From assembly GCF_003382365.1 (NCBI RefSeq), contig NZ_QTSU01000003.1, positions 124,001 to 188,000 of the forward strand: DNA of 64,000 nucleotides, in the 5' to 3' direction. The notes under the pieces were generated by a model. The model was not told the DNA's origin, did no database searches, and saw only the letters and a list, made by a program, of their open reading frames with translations. Source of the stretch: Lysobacter silvisoli (GTDB lineage Bacteria > Pseudomonadota > Gammaproteobacteria > Xanthomonadales > Xanthomonadaceae). Position numbers and translations under genes: made by a program. Shown piece by piece: positions 26,156-34,808 of this stretch (positions are counted from its first letter, which is position 1; the number at the start of each line of letters is the position of its first letter).

Positions 26156-27022
26156 ATGACCAGCCTGCTGCGCCTGCTCACCGGCAAGCCGCGGCCGGCC
26201 CCGCGCACGGTCGAACGCGAGACGGTGACGATCGCGCTCGCCGACGGCCGCCAGATCGAGGTGCTGCGCGTGCGCGACCCGCGCGCGCGCCGGCTCAAGC
26301 TCAGCGTGGACGAACGCGGCGCGCGCCTGACCCTGCCGCTGCGCGCCAGCGACCGCGCCGGCGAACAGTTCGTGCGCCAGCACGGCGACTGGCTGGCCAA
26401 GCAACTGGCGCAGACGCGCAGCCCGCACACCGCGCTGCAGCCGCACGCCGAGGGCGAGATTCCGCTGCGCGGCACGATGCGGCCGCTGCGCTGGACCGTG
26501 GGCCGCTACCTGCGCATCGCCGAGGACGAGGACGGCGCCATCGCCATCGTCGCGCCGGAGGCCGTGGCGCCGGCCACCTTGCGCCGCGCCCTGCGCGATT
26601 TCTACGAAGCCCAGGCCCGCGCCGACGTCGGCCGCTGGCTGCCCAAGTACCTGCAAGGCCTGCCGCGCGCGCCCGCGCGCATCCGCCTGCGGGTGATGTC
26701 GTCGCAGTGGGGCTCGCTCTCGCCCGACGGCGCGCTGTCGCTGGACCTGGCGCTGGTGCTGGCCCCGCCGGCGGCGTTCGAGTACGTGCTGGTGCACGAA
26801 CTCTGCCACCTGATCCACGCCGATCACTCGCGCGCGTTCTGGCGCGAGGTCGAAGCGCGCAGCCCGCACTGGCGCGACCAACGCGAGTTCTTCCGCGCCG
26901 AAGGCCGCCCGCTGAAAGCAGCATTGAACGCGCTGTGCGGCAAAACCTCTAGCGACCCGCTTTGGGGTAGGAGCGGCGTAAGCCGCGACCGGACGGGTCG
27001 GTTATCTGCGCTGTCGCGGTAG
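26156..27022 (+). CDS. YgjP/SprT-like zinc metallopeptidase (DUF45)
   Basis: The 288-residue protein ends its core with HELCHLIHADHSRAFW, the HExxH zinc motif plus the downstream histidine typical of YgjP-like DUF45 metalloproteases. An RARRLKLSVDERGARLTLPL segment near the N-terminus is also typical. No signal peptide is seen, so it is cytoplasmic. The start at 26156 precedes the conserved region. The last 18 or so residues (from WGRSGVSRDR) are read from a REP repeat and are not part of the fold, so the repeat has replaced or extended the natural end. An earlier stop may have been lost. Confidence 0.88.
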   Translation: MTSLLRLLTGKPRPAPRTVERETVTIALADGRQIEVLRVRDPRARRLKLSVDERGARLTLPLRASDRAGEQFVRQHGDWLAKQLAQTRSPHTALQPHAEGEIPLRGTMRPLRWTVGRYLRIAEDEDGAIAIVAPEAVAPATLRRALRDFYEAQARADVGRWLPKYLQGLPRAPARIRLRVMSSQWGSLSPDGALSLDLALVLAPPAAFEYVLVHELCHLIHADHSRAFWREVEARSPHWRDQREFFRAEGRPLKAALNALCGKTSSDPLWGRSGVSRDRTGRLSALSR

Positions 27023-27323
27023 ATCGTATTGCCGCGGTCGCGGCTCACGCCGCTCCTACCCCGAGAGATGGCTGTTACGAACGCGACGGCCCCGTGGCCG
27101 CTACCTGTAGGAGCGGCGCGAGCCGCGACCGGCGACCTCGGCCACCTGCGCTGTCGCGGCAAATCGCATTGACTCAATCGCGACTCACGTCACTCCCACA
27201 GAGGACCAGGGCCGCCCGACGGCTGCCTGTGGGAGCGGCGTGAGCCGCGATCGGATGAATCGGTTGTCGACGCTGCCGCGGCCGATCGCATTGGCGCGGT
27301 CGCGGCTCACGCCGCTCCTACCC
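26966..27323. repeat. large REP-type hairpin cluster
   Basis: At least six alternating copies of GTAGGAGCGGCGTAAGCCGC-like units fill the space between the metallopeptidase and the convergent alpha/beta hydrolase gene. Opposed pairs could form long stems. The first copy overlaps the 3' end of the metallopeptidase gene. Nothing else is visible in this 315-bp gap. Confidence 0.85.
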
Positions 27324-27337
27324 CGAAGCGCGACGCG

Positions 27338-28246
27338 TTAGAGCGGGCGGGTGAGGAAATCGCCGATCGCGGCGGCGACGCTTACCGGATCTTCCATATG
27401 CAGGTGATGGCTGCCCTGCACGCCGACGCTGTCGCCATTGCGCAGCAGCGCGCTGCGCGAGGTGCGCAGTTCGGTGCCGAAGTACTGGAACGCGGGCTCG
27501 GCGTGGATCACCCGCACCGGGCAGGCGATGGAGGCGATCAGGTCGCGCACCTGGCCTTCGGTCATGCGCACGGAGGTGGCCATGGTCAGGCGCGGGTCGC
27601 TGCGCCAGACGTAGCCGCCGGCCATGCCTTCGGCCGCGCGCCCCGCCGGCACCGGCGCCAGGCCGCGCTCCACCAGCAGCCGCGCCACCGGTTCGCTGAG
27701 CCCGTTGACCATCATGCGCGTGCGCACCGCGGTGGCCAGGTCCGGGAACACGCGCAGCTGCTTGGACGACAGCTGCGACAGGTTGGCGAACGCCCCGCGC
27801 AGGCGCGCCGCGGTGCGGTCTTCGGTTTCCGACAATCCGCCCAGCGCTTCGATCAACAGCAGGCGTTCCACCCGCTGCGGCACCGCGGCGGCCATGGTGC
27901 TGGCCACGGCCCCGCCCATCGAATGCCCGAGCAAGGAAAAGCGCTCCCAGCCCAAGGCATCGGCCACTGCGAACGCGGCGCGCGTCGCGGCGACCAGGGT
28001 GTATTCGGCCGCCATCGGCAGATGCGCGCTGGCGCCGTGGCCGGGCAGGTCGGGCGCGACCAGATCGAAACCGGCCAGATGCGGCGCCAGCGGCACGAAG
28101 CTGGCACCGTTGTCGAGCCAGCCGTGCAGCGCCAGCAGCCGCGGCGCGCCGGGCACGTGGTTGCGCAGGCCGCAGATCCGGCCGAACGCGGTGTCGACCA
28201 CGAACTCGCGCATCGCCGCGCCGGCGCTCACGCCGTCGCCGCTCAT
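27338..28246 (-). CDS. alpha/beta hydrolase
   Basis: This 302-residue hydrolase has the nucleophile elbow GHSMGG, the oxyanion segment LHGWLDNG, APDLPGHG and a C-terminal catalytic His in GSHHLHMEDP. The Asp is probably the one in the strand before CPVRVIHAE, though Glu/Asp there is ambiguous. The layout fits the serine-hydrolase subgroup that includes MEST/epoxide hydrolase-like proteins; the substrate is unknown. Its ATG overlaps the hemH stop by 4 nt (28243-28246), so it is coupled to haem synthesis for expression at least. Confidence 0.9.
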   Translation of the reverse strand: MSGDGVSAGAAMREFVVDTAFGRICGLRNHVPGAPRLLALHGWLDNGASFVPLAPHLAGFDLVAPDLPGHGASAHLPMAAEYTLVAATRAAFAVADALGWERFSLLGHSMGGAVASTMAAAVPQRVERLLLIEALGGLSETEDRTAARLRGAFANLSQLSSKQLRVFPDLATAVRTRMMVNGLSEPVARLLVERGLAPVPAGRAAEGMAGGYVWRSDPRLTMATSVRMTEGQVRDLIASIACPVRVIHAEPAFQYFGTELRTSRSALLRNGDSVGVQGSHHLHMEDPVSVAAAIGDFLTRPL

Positions 28247-29238
28247 GCCCAGGCCCCCAGTTCGCGGCGCGCGATCGCCGCCAGCGCCGCGGCGTGTGCG
28301 GGCGTGTCGTTGAGGCAGGGCACGTAGCGCAGTTCGCCGCCGGCCTTGCTCACGTCTTCGGCCAGCATCATCGCCACTTCCTCCAGCGTTTCCAGGCAGT
28401 CCACCGCGAAACCGGGCGCGACCACGTCGATGCGGCGCGCGCCGCGCGCGACCAGCGCCTGCAGGCTGTCGGCGGTGGCCGGCTCCAGCCAGCGCTCGCG
28501 GCCGAAGCGCGATTGATAGGCCAGGGTCCAGTCGCCGGCGCCCAGGCCCAGCTTCGCGGCGATCGCGCGCGCGCTGGCCTCGCATTGGCGCGGGTACGGA
28601 TCGCCCTCGTCGGCCAGGCGCTGCGGCAGGCCATGGAAGGAGAACAACAGGTGATCGCCGGCGCCGTGTCGGGCGCGGTGCGCGGCGACGGAGTCGGCGA
28701 CCGCGGCGATCCAGCCCGGGTCGTCGTGGTAGTGATCGACCATGCGCGCGGCCGGGCCGGGCGTGCGCGCGAGCACGTCGCAGACCGAGGCGGTGGTGGT
28801 GGTGGAGTACTGCGGGTACAGCGGCAGCACCAGCGCGCGGGCCACGCCCTGGTCGCGCAGGCGCCGCAGGGTGGCATGCAGCGAAGGCTGGCCGTAGCGC
28901 ATGGCGTCGATCACCTGCAGCTGCGGCAGCTCGGCCTGCAGCTCGCGCGCCAGGCGCCGGGTGTACACCGCCAGCGGCGAGCCGCCGTCCTCGCCCGGCA
29001 TCCAGACGCTGGCGTACTTGTGCGCGACCCGGCCCGAGCGCAGCGGCAGGATGCCGAAGTGCAGCAGCGGGCACCACAGCCAGCGGGTCAGGCTGACCAC
29101 GCGCCGGTCGTGCAGGAATTCGGACAGGTAGCGGCGCACCGCTTGTGCGGTCGGCGCCTGGGGCGTGCCCAGGTTGACCAGGATCAGGGCGGTGTCGGGG
29201 CGGGCGGCGTCGGTGCTGGCGGGGGCTGGCATCGGCAT
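28243..29238 (-). CDS. hemH: ferrochelatase
   Basis: The 331-residue enzyme inserts Fe2+ into protoporphyrin IX, the last step of haem synthesis. Conserved parts include ALILVNLGTPQAP, LPLYPQYSTTTTAS, LLFSFHGLPQR (catalytic His) and the late APGFAVDCLETLEEV (second metal-site Glu). Length is close to the usual 320-340. ATGs at 29238 and 29232 are both plausible starts. The open frame to 29400 has no support. The downstream hydrolase overlaps its stop. Confidence 0.96.
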   Translation of the reverse strand: MPMPAPASTDAARPDTALILVNLGTPQAPTAQAVRRYLSEFLHDRRVVSLTRWLWCPLLHFGILPLRSGRVAHKYASVWMPGEDGGSPLAVYTRRLARELQAELPQLQVIDAMRYGQPSLHATLRRLRDQGVARALVLPLYPQYSTTTTASVCDVLARTPGPAARMVDHYHDDPGWIAAVADSVAAHRARHGAGDHLLFSFHGLPQRLADEGDPYPRQCEASARAIAAKLGLGAGDWTLAYQSRFGRERWLEPATADSLQALVARGARRIDVVAPGFAVDCLETLEEVAMMLAEDVSKAGGELRYVPCLNDTPAHAAALAAIARRELGAWA

Positions 29239-29392
29239 AGGATGACAGCAGCGGGCACGGCGGCGGAATCTGCACGGCATCGAATGTTCCGATCGCTGCG
29301 ATAGGCGCCCGCGCCCGCCGCGATGGGCGATGATGTCAACGGCGGCGCGCGCGGCGCGTTCGCGTCCCCATTCGGGCACCGGAGCCGACCGC

Positions 29393-30370
29393 ATGCGCAC
29401 GACCGCCCTTGCCGCCCTGGTGCTGTTGGCCGGCCTACCGGCCGCCGCGCAGCAGGTCGCCGACCGCGACTACCGCCCGGACATCGCCGAACCGGCCTAC
29501 CCGGCCGGCCAGGGACCGGTGCTGTGCCTGGACGAAGGCCACCACAACTTCCATACCCTGGACGGCCGCTACTGGACCTTCGGCGAACTGCTGCGCCGCG
29601 ACGGCTACCGTGTGCAGCCGCTGCGCGCGCGCTTCGACGCGGCCGCGCTGAAGCCCTGTTCGATCCTGGTGATCGCCAACGCCCAGCCCAGCGACCGGCC
29701 CTGGAACGAATACCCCTCGCCCACGCCGTCGGCTTTCGCCGACGCCGAGGTGCGAGCGGTCAAGCGCTGGGTCGAGCGCGGCGGCCGGTTGTGGCTGATC
29801 GCCGACCACATGCCGCTGGCCGGCGCGGCCGCGCCGCTGGCGCGCGCGTTCGGGATCGAATTCACCGACGGCTTCGCCATGCCGGGCTTCGACGCCGACC
29901 CGCAGCGGCGCGCGGCGCTGTTCGCCGAGCCCACCGTGTTCCGCCGCAGCGACGGCACCCTGGCGGAACACGCGGTCACTCGCGGCGCCAACGCCGGCGA
30001 GGCGATCGAGCAAGTGCGCAGCTTCACCGGCCAGGCCTTCCGCCTGCCGCCGCGTGCCGAGGCGGTGCTGACGCTGCCGCCGGGCTACGTCTCGCTGCAG
30101 CCGGCGCAGGCTTGGCAGTTCCATGCCGACACGCCGCGCCTGGACGTGGGTGGCTGGTCGCAGGGCGCGGTGCTGCGCTTGGGCAAGGGCCGCGCGGCGT
30201 TCTTCGGCGAGGCGGCGATGTTCAGCGCGCAGCGCCAGGGCGCGCGGGGCGGACCGATGGGCATGAACGCGCCGGGCGCCGAACGCAATTACCAGCTCGC
30301 GCTCAACATCGCGCATTGGCTGTCGGGGCGCCTGGATGCGAAGCCCGACCATAAGGGCGCAGTTCCGTAG
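29393..30370 (+). CDS. exported DUF4350-like (GATase-fold) protein
   Basis: This 325-residue protein has a signal peptide (TTALAALVLLAGLPAAAQQ). The mature part starts with a Rossmann-like strand VLCLDEGHHNFHT, then LLRRDGYRVQPLRARF and ILVIANAQPS, followed by RWVERGGRLWLIADHMPLAG. These resemble the GATase-like/DUF4350 fold of ThuA relatives. The usual nucleophilic Cys-centred elbow is not evident, so catalysis is doubtful and a binding role is as likely. The start at 29393 has the leader directly after it. It is divergent from hemH and lies upstream of the SYLF gene. Confidence 0.78.
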   Translation: MRTTALAALVLLAGLPAAAQQVADRDYRPDIAEPAYPAGQGPVLCLDEGHHNFHTLDGRYWTFGELLRRDGYRVQPLRARFDAAALKPCSILVIANAQPSDRPWNEYPSPTPSAFADAEVRAVKRWVERGGRLWLIADHMPLAGAAAPLARAFGIEFTDGFAMPGFDADPQRRAALFAEPTVFRRSDGTLAEHAVTRGANAGEAIEQVRSFTGQAFRLPPRAEAVLTLPPGYVSLQPAQAWQFHADTPRLDVGGWSQGAVLRLGKGRAAFFGEAAMFSAQRQGARGGPMGMNAPGAERNYQLALNIAHWLSGRLDAKPDHKGAVP

Positions 30371-30503
30371 CGATTCATCGCCGCGCCGTTAGCCTCGGGC
30401 CGATGCCGTGACCGTCGCGGTTGCTTACCATGGGCGCGCTGCGCGCCCGCCGCGCGGCCTTTCCCTTCGCTGTACTTCTTCGTACGCCCCGCCGGAGTCC
30501 GCC

Positions 30504-31373
30504 ATGTCCCGTACGCTGCCCCGCGCCCTCAGTCTGAGCCTGGCCCTGTGCCTGGGCCTTGCCGCCACCGCCGCCGTCGCCGGCCCCGAGGAGGACGAGC
30601 GCGCGCGCAACGCGGTGCGCGTGCTCGGCGACATCCAGCAGATTCCCGAATCGGCCATTCCCGACAAGCTGTTCGACGAGGCGCGCGCGATCGTGGTCGT
30701 GCCCGACACGCTCAAGGTCGGCCTGGTGGTCGGCGGCCGCCGCGGCCACGGCCTGGTCTCGGTCAAGAACCCCGACGGCACCTGGTCCAACCCCAGCTTC
30801 GTCAAGCTCACCGGCGGCAGCGTGGGCTTCCAGGCCGGCGTGCAGTCTTCCGACATCGTGCTGGTGTTCCGCGGCGAGCGCGGCCTGGACTCGATCGTCA
30901 ACGGCAAGGTCACCCTGGGCGCCGATGCCGGCGTCGCCGCCGGCCCGGTCGGCCGCAGCGCGGCGGCGGCCACCGACGGCCAGCTCAAGGCCGAGATCTG
31001 GTCGTGGTCGCGCGCGCGCGGCCTGTTCGCGGGCGTGGCCCTGGACGGCGCGGTGCTGCAGATCGACGACCAGGCCAACCAGGTGGTCTACGGGAACGGC
31101 ACCACCCCGCGCATGATCTTCGAAGGCCGCGCCGCGCAGGCGCCGTCGGAGTCGGTGGTGGATTTCCGCGACCGCCTGGAGGAAGCCAGCGCCGTGGCCC
31201 GCGCCAACCGCCAGGAGCCGGCGCGCCCGGCCACCGGCGCCACCGTCTACCGCGAAACCGGCGCCGCCCCGCCCGCGCAGGCCGCCGCGCCCGCGCCCGC
31301 GCCGGCCAGCACCCAGCCGGCCCCGGTCCAGACTGACGATCCCAACCAGACCAAGGTCGAACCTTTGCCTTAA
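30504..31373 (+). CDS. SYLF-domain lipid-binding protein (Ysc84-like)
   Basis: The 289-residue protein carries a signal peptide ([19 protein letters not shown]) and a SYLF domain at about 30-220. Hallmarks are [52 protein letters not shown], and [22 protein letters not shown]. The domain binds phosphoinositides or anionic lipids in eukaryotes; in bacteria its role is unknown and probably at the outer membrane. The last 60 residues are an Ala/Pro-rich tail. tatA lies 121 nt downstream on the same strand. Confidence 0.93.
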   Translation: MSRTLPRALSLSLALCLGLAATAAVAGPEEDERARNAVRVLGDIQQIPESAIPDKLFDEARAIVVVPDTLKVGLVVGGRRGHGLVSVKNPDGTWSNPSFVKLTGGSVGFQAGVQSSDIVLVFRGERGLDSIVNGKVTLGADAGVAAGPVGRSAAAATDGQLKAEIWSWSRARGLFAGVALDGAVLQIDDQANQVVYGNGTTPRMIFEGRAAQAPSESVVDFRDRLEEASAVARANRQEPARPATGATVYRETGAAPPAQAAAPAPAPASTQPAPVQTDDPNQTKVEPLP

Positions 31374-31494
31374 CGGCGCTCTCGGGGCCACCTGCGGAAA
31401 CGTGGCCCCATTCACCTGCGACCCTGTCCGAAGTCACGAGCTCTGTCACAGGGCTTGCGGTATCCTCAGCGTCCCAACTTCGGCGGAATTCCTC

Positions 31495-31728
31495 ATGGGC
31501 GGTTTGAGTCTCTGGCACTGGCTGATCGTGCTGCTGGTCGTGGTGCTGATCTTCGGCACCAAGCGCCTGAAGAACGTCGGCCAGGACCTGGGCGAAGCGG
31601 TGAAGGGCTTCAAGAAGGGCGTGCAGGACGAGGACAAGCCGGCGGCGCAGCTGTCGGACGAAACCCGCCGCGACGAGGCGGCACGTAAAGACGCCAACGC
31701 GTCCTCGCACAACGACGAACAGCGCTGA
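31495..31728 (+). CDS. tatA: Sec-independent protein translocase TatA
   Basis: This 77-residue protein has one transmembrane helix ([15 protein letters not shown]), the [10 protein letters not shown] hinge and an amphipathic helix ([13 protein letters not shown]), then a charged tail. TatA oligomerises into the pore that moves folded, twin-arginine proteins. The ATG at 31495 starts just before the helix. tatB and tatC follow in the same direction. Confidence 0.96.
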   Translation: MGGLSLWHWLIVLLVVVLIFGTKRLKNVGQDLGEAVKGFKKGVQDEDKPAAQLSDETRRDEAARKDANASSHNDEQR

Positions 31729-31769
31729 GCCCGCGTTAGCGGCTCACCCGGCGTTACCGGCGCGCGGTC

Positions 31770-32174
31770 ATGTTCGACATCGGCTTCTCCGAAATCTTCG
31801 TCATCGCGGTCGTGGCTCTGCTGGTGCTGGGCCCCGAACGCCTGCCCAAGGCCGCGCGCTTCGCCGGCCTGTGGGTGCGGCGCGCGCGCGCGCAGTGGTA
31901 TTCGGTGAAGTCCGAACTGGAACGCGAACTGGCCGACGAAGAGCTGCGCCGCAGCCTGCGTGAGACCCAGGCCGACCTGCGCGAGGCGCAGGAGAGCCTG
32001 CGCAACCAGCTGCACGAAAGCCGCGACCACCTGCAGCGCGAGCTGCGCGAGGCCGAACAAGGCGTGCAGGCGCTGGACCGCCACGACGAGCCGGCGCAGG
32101 CCGAACCCACCGCCGCCCCGCTGGACGCGCCGGCCGACGCCACCCCCACCGCGCCCGCCGATGAACGACGCTGA
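31770..32174 (+). CDS. tatB: Sec-independent protein translocase TatB
   Basis: The 134-residue protein starts MFDIGFSEIFVIAVVALLVLGPERLP, the classical TatB N-terminus with the conserved Glu-8 and the LGPERLP hinge. A long charged coiled-coil (about 40-105) and an Ala/Pro-rich tail follow. With TatC it receives twin-arginine substrates. Its end overlaps tatC by 14 nt. Confidence 0.97.
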   Translation: MFDIGFSEIFVIAVVALLVLGPERLPKAARFAGLWVRRARAQWYSVKSELERELADEELRRSLRETQADLREAQESLRNQLHESRDHLQRELREAEQGVQALDRHDEPAQAEPTAAPLDAPADATPTAPADERR

Positions 32175-32943
32175 CCCCCGCGCCGCAGCCGCCGACGAAG
32201 CCGGCGGCGCCGAACTGCGCCTGCTCGACCACCTGATCGAACTGCGCGCGCGCCTGCTGCGCGCCGTGGTCGGCCTGCTGATCGTGTTCCTCGCGCTGCT
32301 GCCGTTCGCGGCCGACATCTTCGCCCTGCTGGCCGGCCCGCTGCTGGGCAAGCTGCCCGACTCGGGCAAGCTCACCGCCTACGATCCGGCCGGCGGCTTC
32401 TTCGTGCCGGTCAAGCTGGCCTTCTTCACCGCGCTGTTCGTGACCGTGCCCTGGCTGCTGTACCAGGCCTGGGCCTTCGTCGCGCCCGGCCTGTACAAGC
32501 GCGAGAAGCGCCTGGCGCTGCCGCTGCTGGGTTCGGCGGTCACCCTGTTCTACGCCGGCTGCGCCTTCGCCTATTTCCTGGTGCTGCCGGCGGTGTTCGG
32601 CTTCCTGGTCAAGTTCACCCCCTCGGTGGTGGCGATGACCCCGGACATCGGCAAGTACCTGGATTTCGTGCTGGTGATCTTCCTGGCCTTCGGCGCCAGC
32701 TTCGAGCTGCCGGTGGCGCTGGTGATCCTGGTGCTGCTGGGCTGGGTCACGCCGCAGCAGCTGCGCGAGGCGCGCGGCTACGCGGTGGTGGGCATCTTCG
32801 TGATCGCCGCGGTCATCACTCCGCCGGACGTGGTCTCGCAGCTGATGCTGGCCATTCCGATGTGCCTGCTGTACGAGCTGGGCATATTGGCTTCGCGCTG
32901 GATCACGCCGCGCAGCGCGCCCAGCGAGTCGGCGCCGGAATAG
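32161..32943 (+). CDS. tatC: Sec-independent protein translocase TatC
   Basis: This 260-residue six-helix membrane protein has the TatC hallmarks LLDHLIELRARLLRA at the cytoplasmic N-terminus, FFVPVKLAFFTALFVTVPWLLYQAW (periplasmic and second-helix region) and FGASFELPVALVILV. It recognises the twin-arginine signal. The start at 32161 overlaps tatB in another frame, ensuring coupling. The C-terminus is short and polar. Confidence 0.97.
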   Translation: MNDADPRAAAADEAGGAELRLLDHLIELRARLLRAVVGLLIVFLALLPFAADIFALLAGPLLGKLPDSGKLTAYDPAGGFFVPVKLAFFTALFVTVPWLLYQAWAFVAPGLYKREKRLALPLLGSAVTLFYAGCAFAYFLVLPAVFGFLVKFTPSVVAMTPDIGKYLDFVLVIFLAFGASFELPVALVILVLLGWVTPQQLREARGYAVVGIFVIAAVITPPDVVSQLMLAIPMCLLYELGILASRWITPRSAPSESAPE

Positions 32944-33059
32944 CCGCAGCGGCGATCGCGCCGGCGTCGTTCGGCTGACGGGACGCTGCGATGCGGACCT
33001 GCGGCTTCGGCCGTTGCTGCAATGCAGCATAATGGCGGTCCCTGCCCCGGGACGTTTCG

Positions 33060-34250
33060 ATGACCCACCCTCTTTCGCGACGCCAGGTCGCGCTGATCCT
33101 GTTCGCGCTGGCCATGGGCGGCTTCGCCATCGGCACCAGCGAATTCGCGGTGATGGGCCTGATGCCCGACATCGCGCGCGGCCTGGGCATCAACGAACCG
33201 CAAGTCGGCCATGCCGTCAGCGCCTATGCGCTGGGCGTGGTGGTGGGCGCGCCGCTGCTGGCGATCCTGGGCGCGCGCCTGCGCCGGCGTCCGCTGCTGC
33301 TGGCGCTGATGGGCTTCTACGCGCTGGGCAACGTGGCCAGCGCGCTGGCGCCGAGCTACCCGGCCATGCTGCTGTTCCGCTTCATCGCCGGCCTGCCGCA
33401 CGGCGCCTACTTCGGCGTGGCCGCGCTGGTGGCCGCCGCGATCAGCCCGCCGGAACAGCGCGGCGTGGCGGTGAGCCGGCCGCTGCTGGGCCTGGCGATC
33501 GCGCTGCTGATCGGCAATCCGTTCGCGACCTGGCTGGGCCAGGTGCTGGACTGGCGTTACGCCTTCGGCCTGGTCGCGCTGATCGCGCTGCTGACGGTAG
33601 CCCTGGTGGCCAAGCTGCTGCCGGCCGATCCCAACGAACGCCGCCAGGACCCGATGCGCGAACTGCGCGACTTCAACCGCGCGCCGGTGTGGCTGGCGCT
33701 GGGCATCGGCGCGATCGGTTTCGCCGGCATGTTCTGCGTGTTCGGCTACCTGGCGCCCACCCTGATCCACGTCACCGGCGTGCCCGAATCCTGGACCCCG
33801 CTGGCGCTGATCGCCTTCGGCATCGGCGGCATTCTGGGCAACCTGGCCGGCGGCTGGCTGTTCGACCGCCTGCAGTTCCGCGCCGCCGCCGCGGTGCTGC
33901 TGTGGTCCACCGCCCTGCTGCTGGTGTTCCCGCTGGCCGCGCAGTCGCTGTGGTCGGTGCTGCCGGCGGTGATCGCCGTGGGCACCATGGGCGCGCTGGC
34001 ACCGGTGCTGCAGGCGCACCTGATGGACGTGGCCGCCGACGCGCAAACCCTGGCCGCCGCGTCCAACCACTCCGCCTTCAATGCCGCCAACGCCTTGGGC
34101 CCCTGGCTGGGCGGCCTGGCCATCAGCGCCGGCTACGACTGGACCAGCACCGGCTACATCGGCGCGGCGACGGCGGTGGGTGGATTGCTGATCTACCTGT
34201 GGGCGCGGAAGGATTTGCAGCAGCGTGCGCCGGTGGGCGAGGCGGCGTGA
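33060..34250 (+). CDS. MFS transporter, DHA1-type drug/sugar efflux
   Basis: This 396-residue protein has 12 predicted transmembrane helices. The start GFAIGTSEFAVMGLMPDIARGLGI is typical of the AraJ/PbuE/YdhP branch of DHA1 exporters. The loop ILGARLRRRPLLL is the motif A region between helices 2 and 3. The likely job is proton-driven export of a small molecule; the substrate is unknown. The open frame also continues in other frames, but this one alone has consistent helices. Element B follows directly after its stop. Confidence 0.92.
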   Translation: MTHPLSRRQVALILFALAMGGFAIGTSEFAVMGLMPDIARGLGINEPQVGHAVSAYALGVVVGAPLLAILGARLRRRPLLLALMGFYALGNVASALAPSYPAMLLFRFIAGLPHGAYFGVAALVAAAISPPEQRGVAVSRPLLGLAIALLIGNPFATWLGQVLDWRYAFGLVALIALLTVALVAKLLPADPNERRQDPMRELRDFNRAPVWLALGIGAIGFAGMFCVFGYLAPTLIHVTGVPESWTPLALIAFGIGGILGNLAGGWLFDRLQFRAAAAVLLWSTALLLVFPLAAQSLWSVLPAVIAVGTMGALAPVLQAHLMDVAADAQTLAAASNHSAFNAANALGPWLGGLAISAGYDWTSTGYIGAATAVGGLLIYLWARKDLQQRAPVGEAA

Positions 34251-34290
34251 TTTTTTGCTGGGGATGCGGCGCGAGTTTGCAGCCCCGCGC

Positions 34291-34645
34291 GCCCTCACCC
34301 CAACCCCTCTCCCGTGAACGGGAGAGGGGCTAAAGCAGCAACCGCGTCGAATGCATCCCCTCTCCCGCTAGCGGGAGAGGGCTAGGGTGAGGGGATGAGC
34401 GCAAAGCGCGAATGCTCTTGATCGGGCACCGAACTCGCCGCCCCAATAGAAGACCCGAAGGGCGGCGCACAGGACGTGCGCCGTTTTCCGCTCGGGCAGG
34501 AGGCCCGATCGGAAAATCCCCGCGCGCGCTCCGATCTCGCAAGGGAGCTCTGGGGCAGCGTTTTTCTTTGGTCACTTTCTTTTGACGCTTATCAAAAGAA
34601 AGTTACCCGGCCGCTTGCGGACGGAAGCTGTTGCTGTTGCTTCAA
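34291..34645 (+). repeat. dispersed composite intergenic element, copy B
   Basis: About 355 bp homologous to elements A (inverted) and C (direct). In order: two CCCTCTCCCG/CGGGAGAGGG palindromes, a segment with GCGCACAGGACGTGCGC and CCGATCGG palindromes, the 12-bp stem ACTTTCTTTTGA/TCAAAAGAAAGT (34574-34585 with 34592-34603), then CCGGCCGCTTGCGGACGGAAGCTG. It lacks the terminal CCCCCTTT module of A and C. The ORFs drawn across it are not genes. Confidence 0.85.
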
Positions 34646-34680
34646 CCAGCACACCCACACACCTTCGCGAGTTCGGAGCT

Positions 34681-34785
34681 GATCGCGGCTCACGCCGCTC
34701 CTACGGAAAGCGCATCCCGCAGAGACCGCAGCGTTCGTCGTAGGTGCGGATTCGCGGTCGCAGCTTACGCAGCTCCTACCCCAAA
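34681..34785. repeat. REP-type hairpins
   Basis: Two minus-oriented REP units (near 34681-34703 and 34742-34782, the second a GCAGCTTACGCAGCTCC variant) lie between element B and the 3' end of the BPSS1780-like gene. Together with element B they account for the 558-bp gap. Confidence 0.75.
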
Positions 34786-34808
34786 GCCAGCGTCCGCGGC
34801 AGGAACGG

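Noticed and set aside
26966-27323. CRISPR array
   Set aside because: The repeated units alternate in orientation, are palindromic and have irregular spacing without unique spacers of constant size, so they are REP elements.
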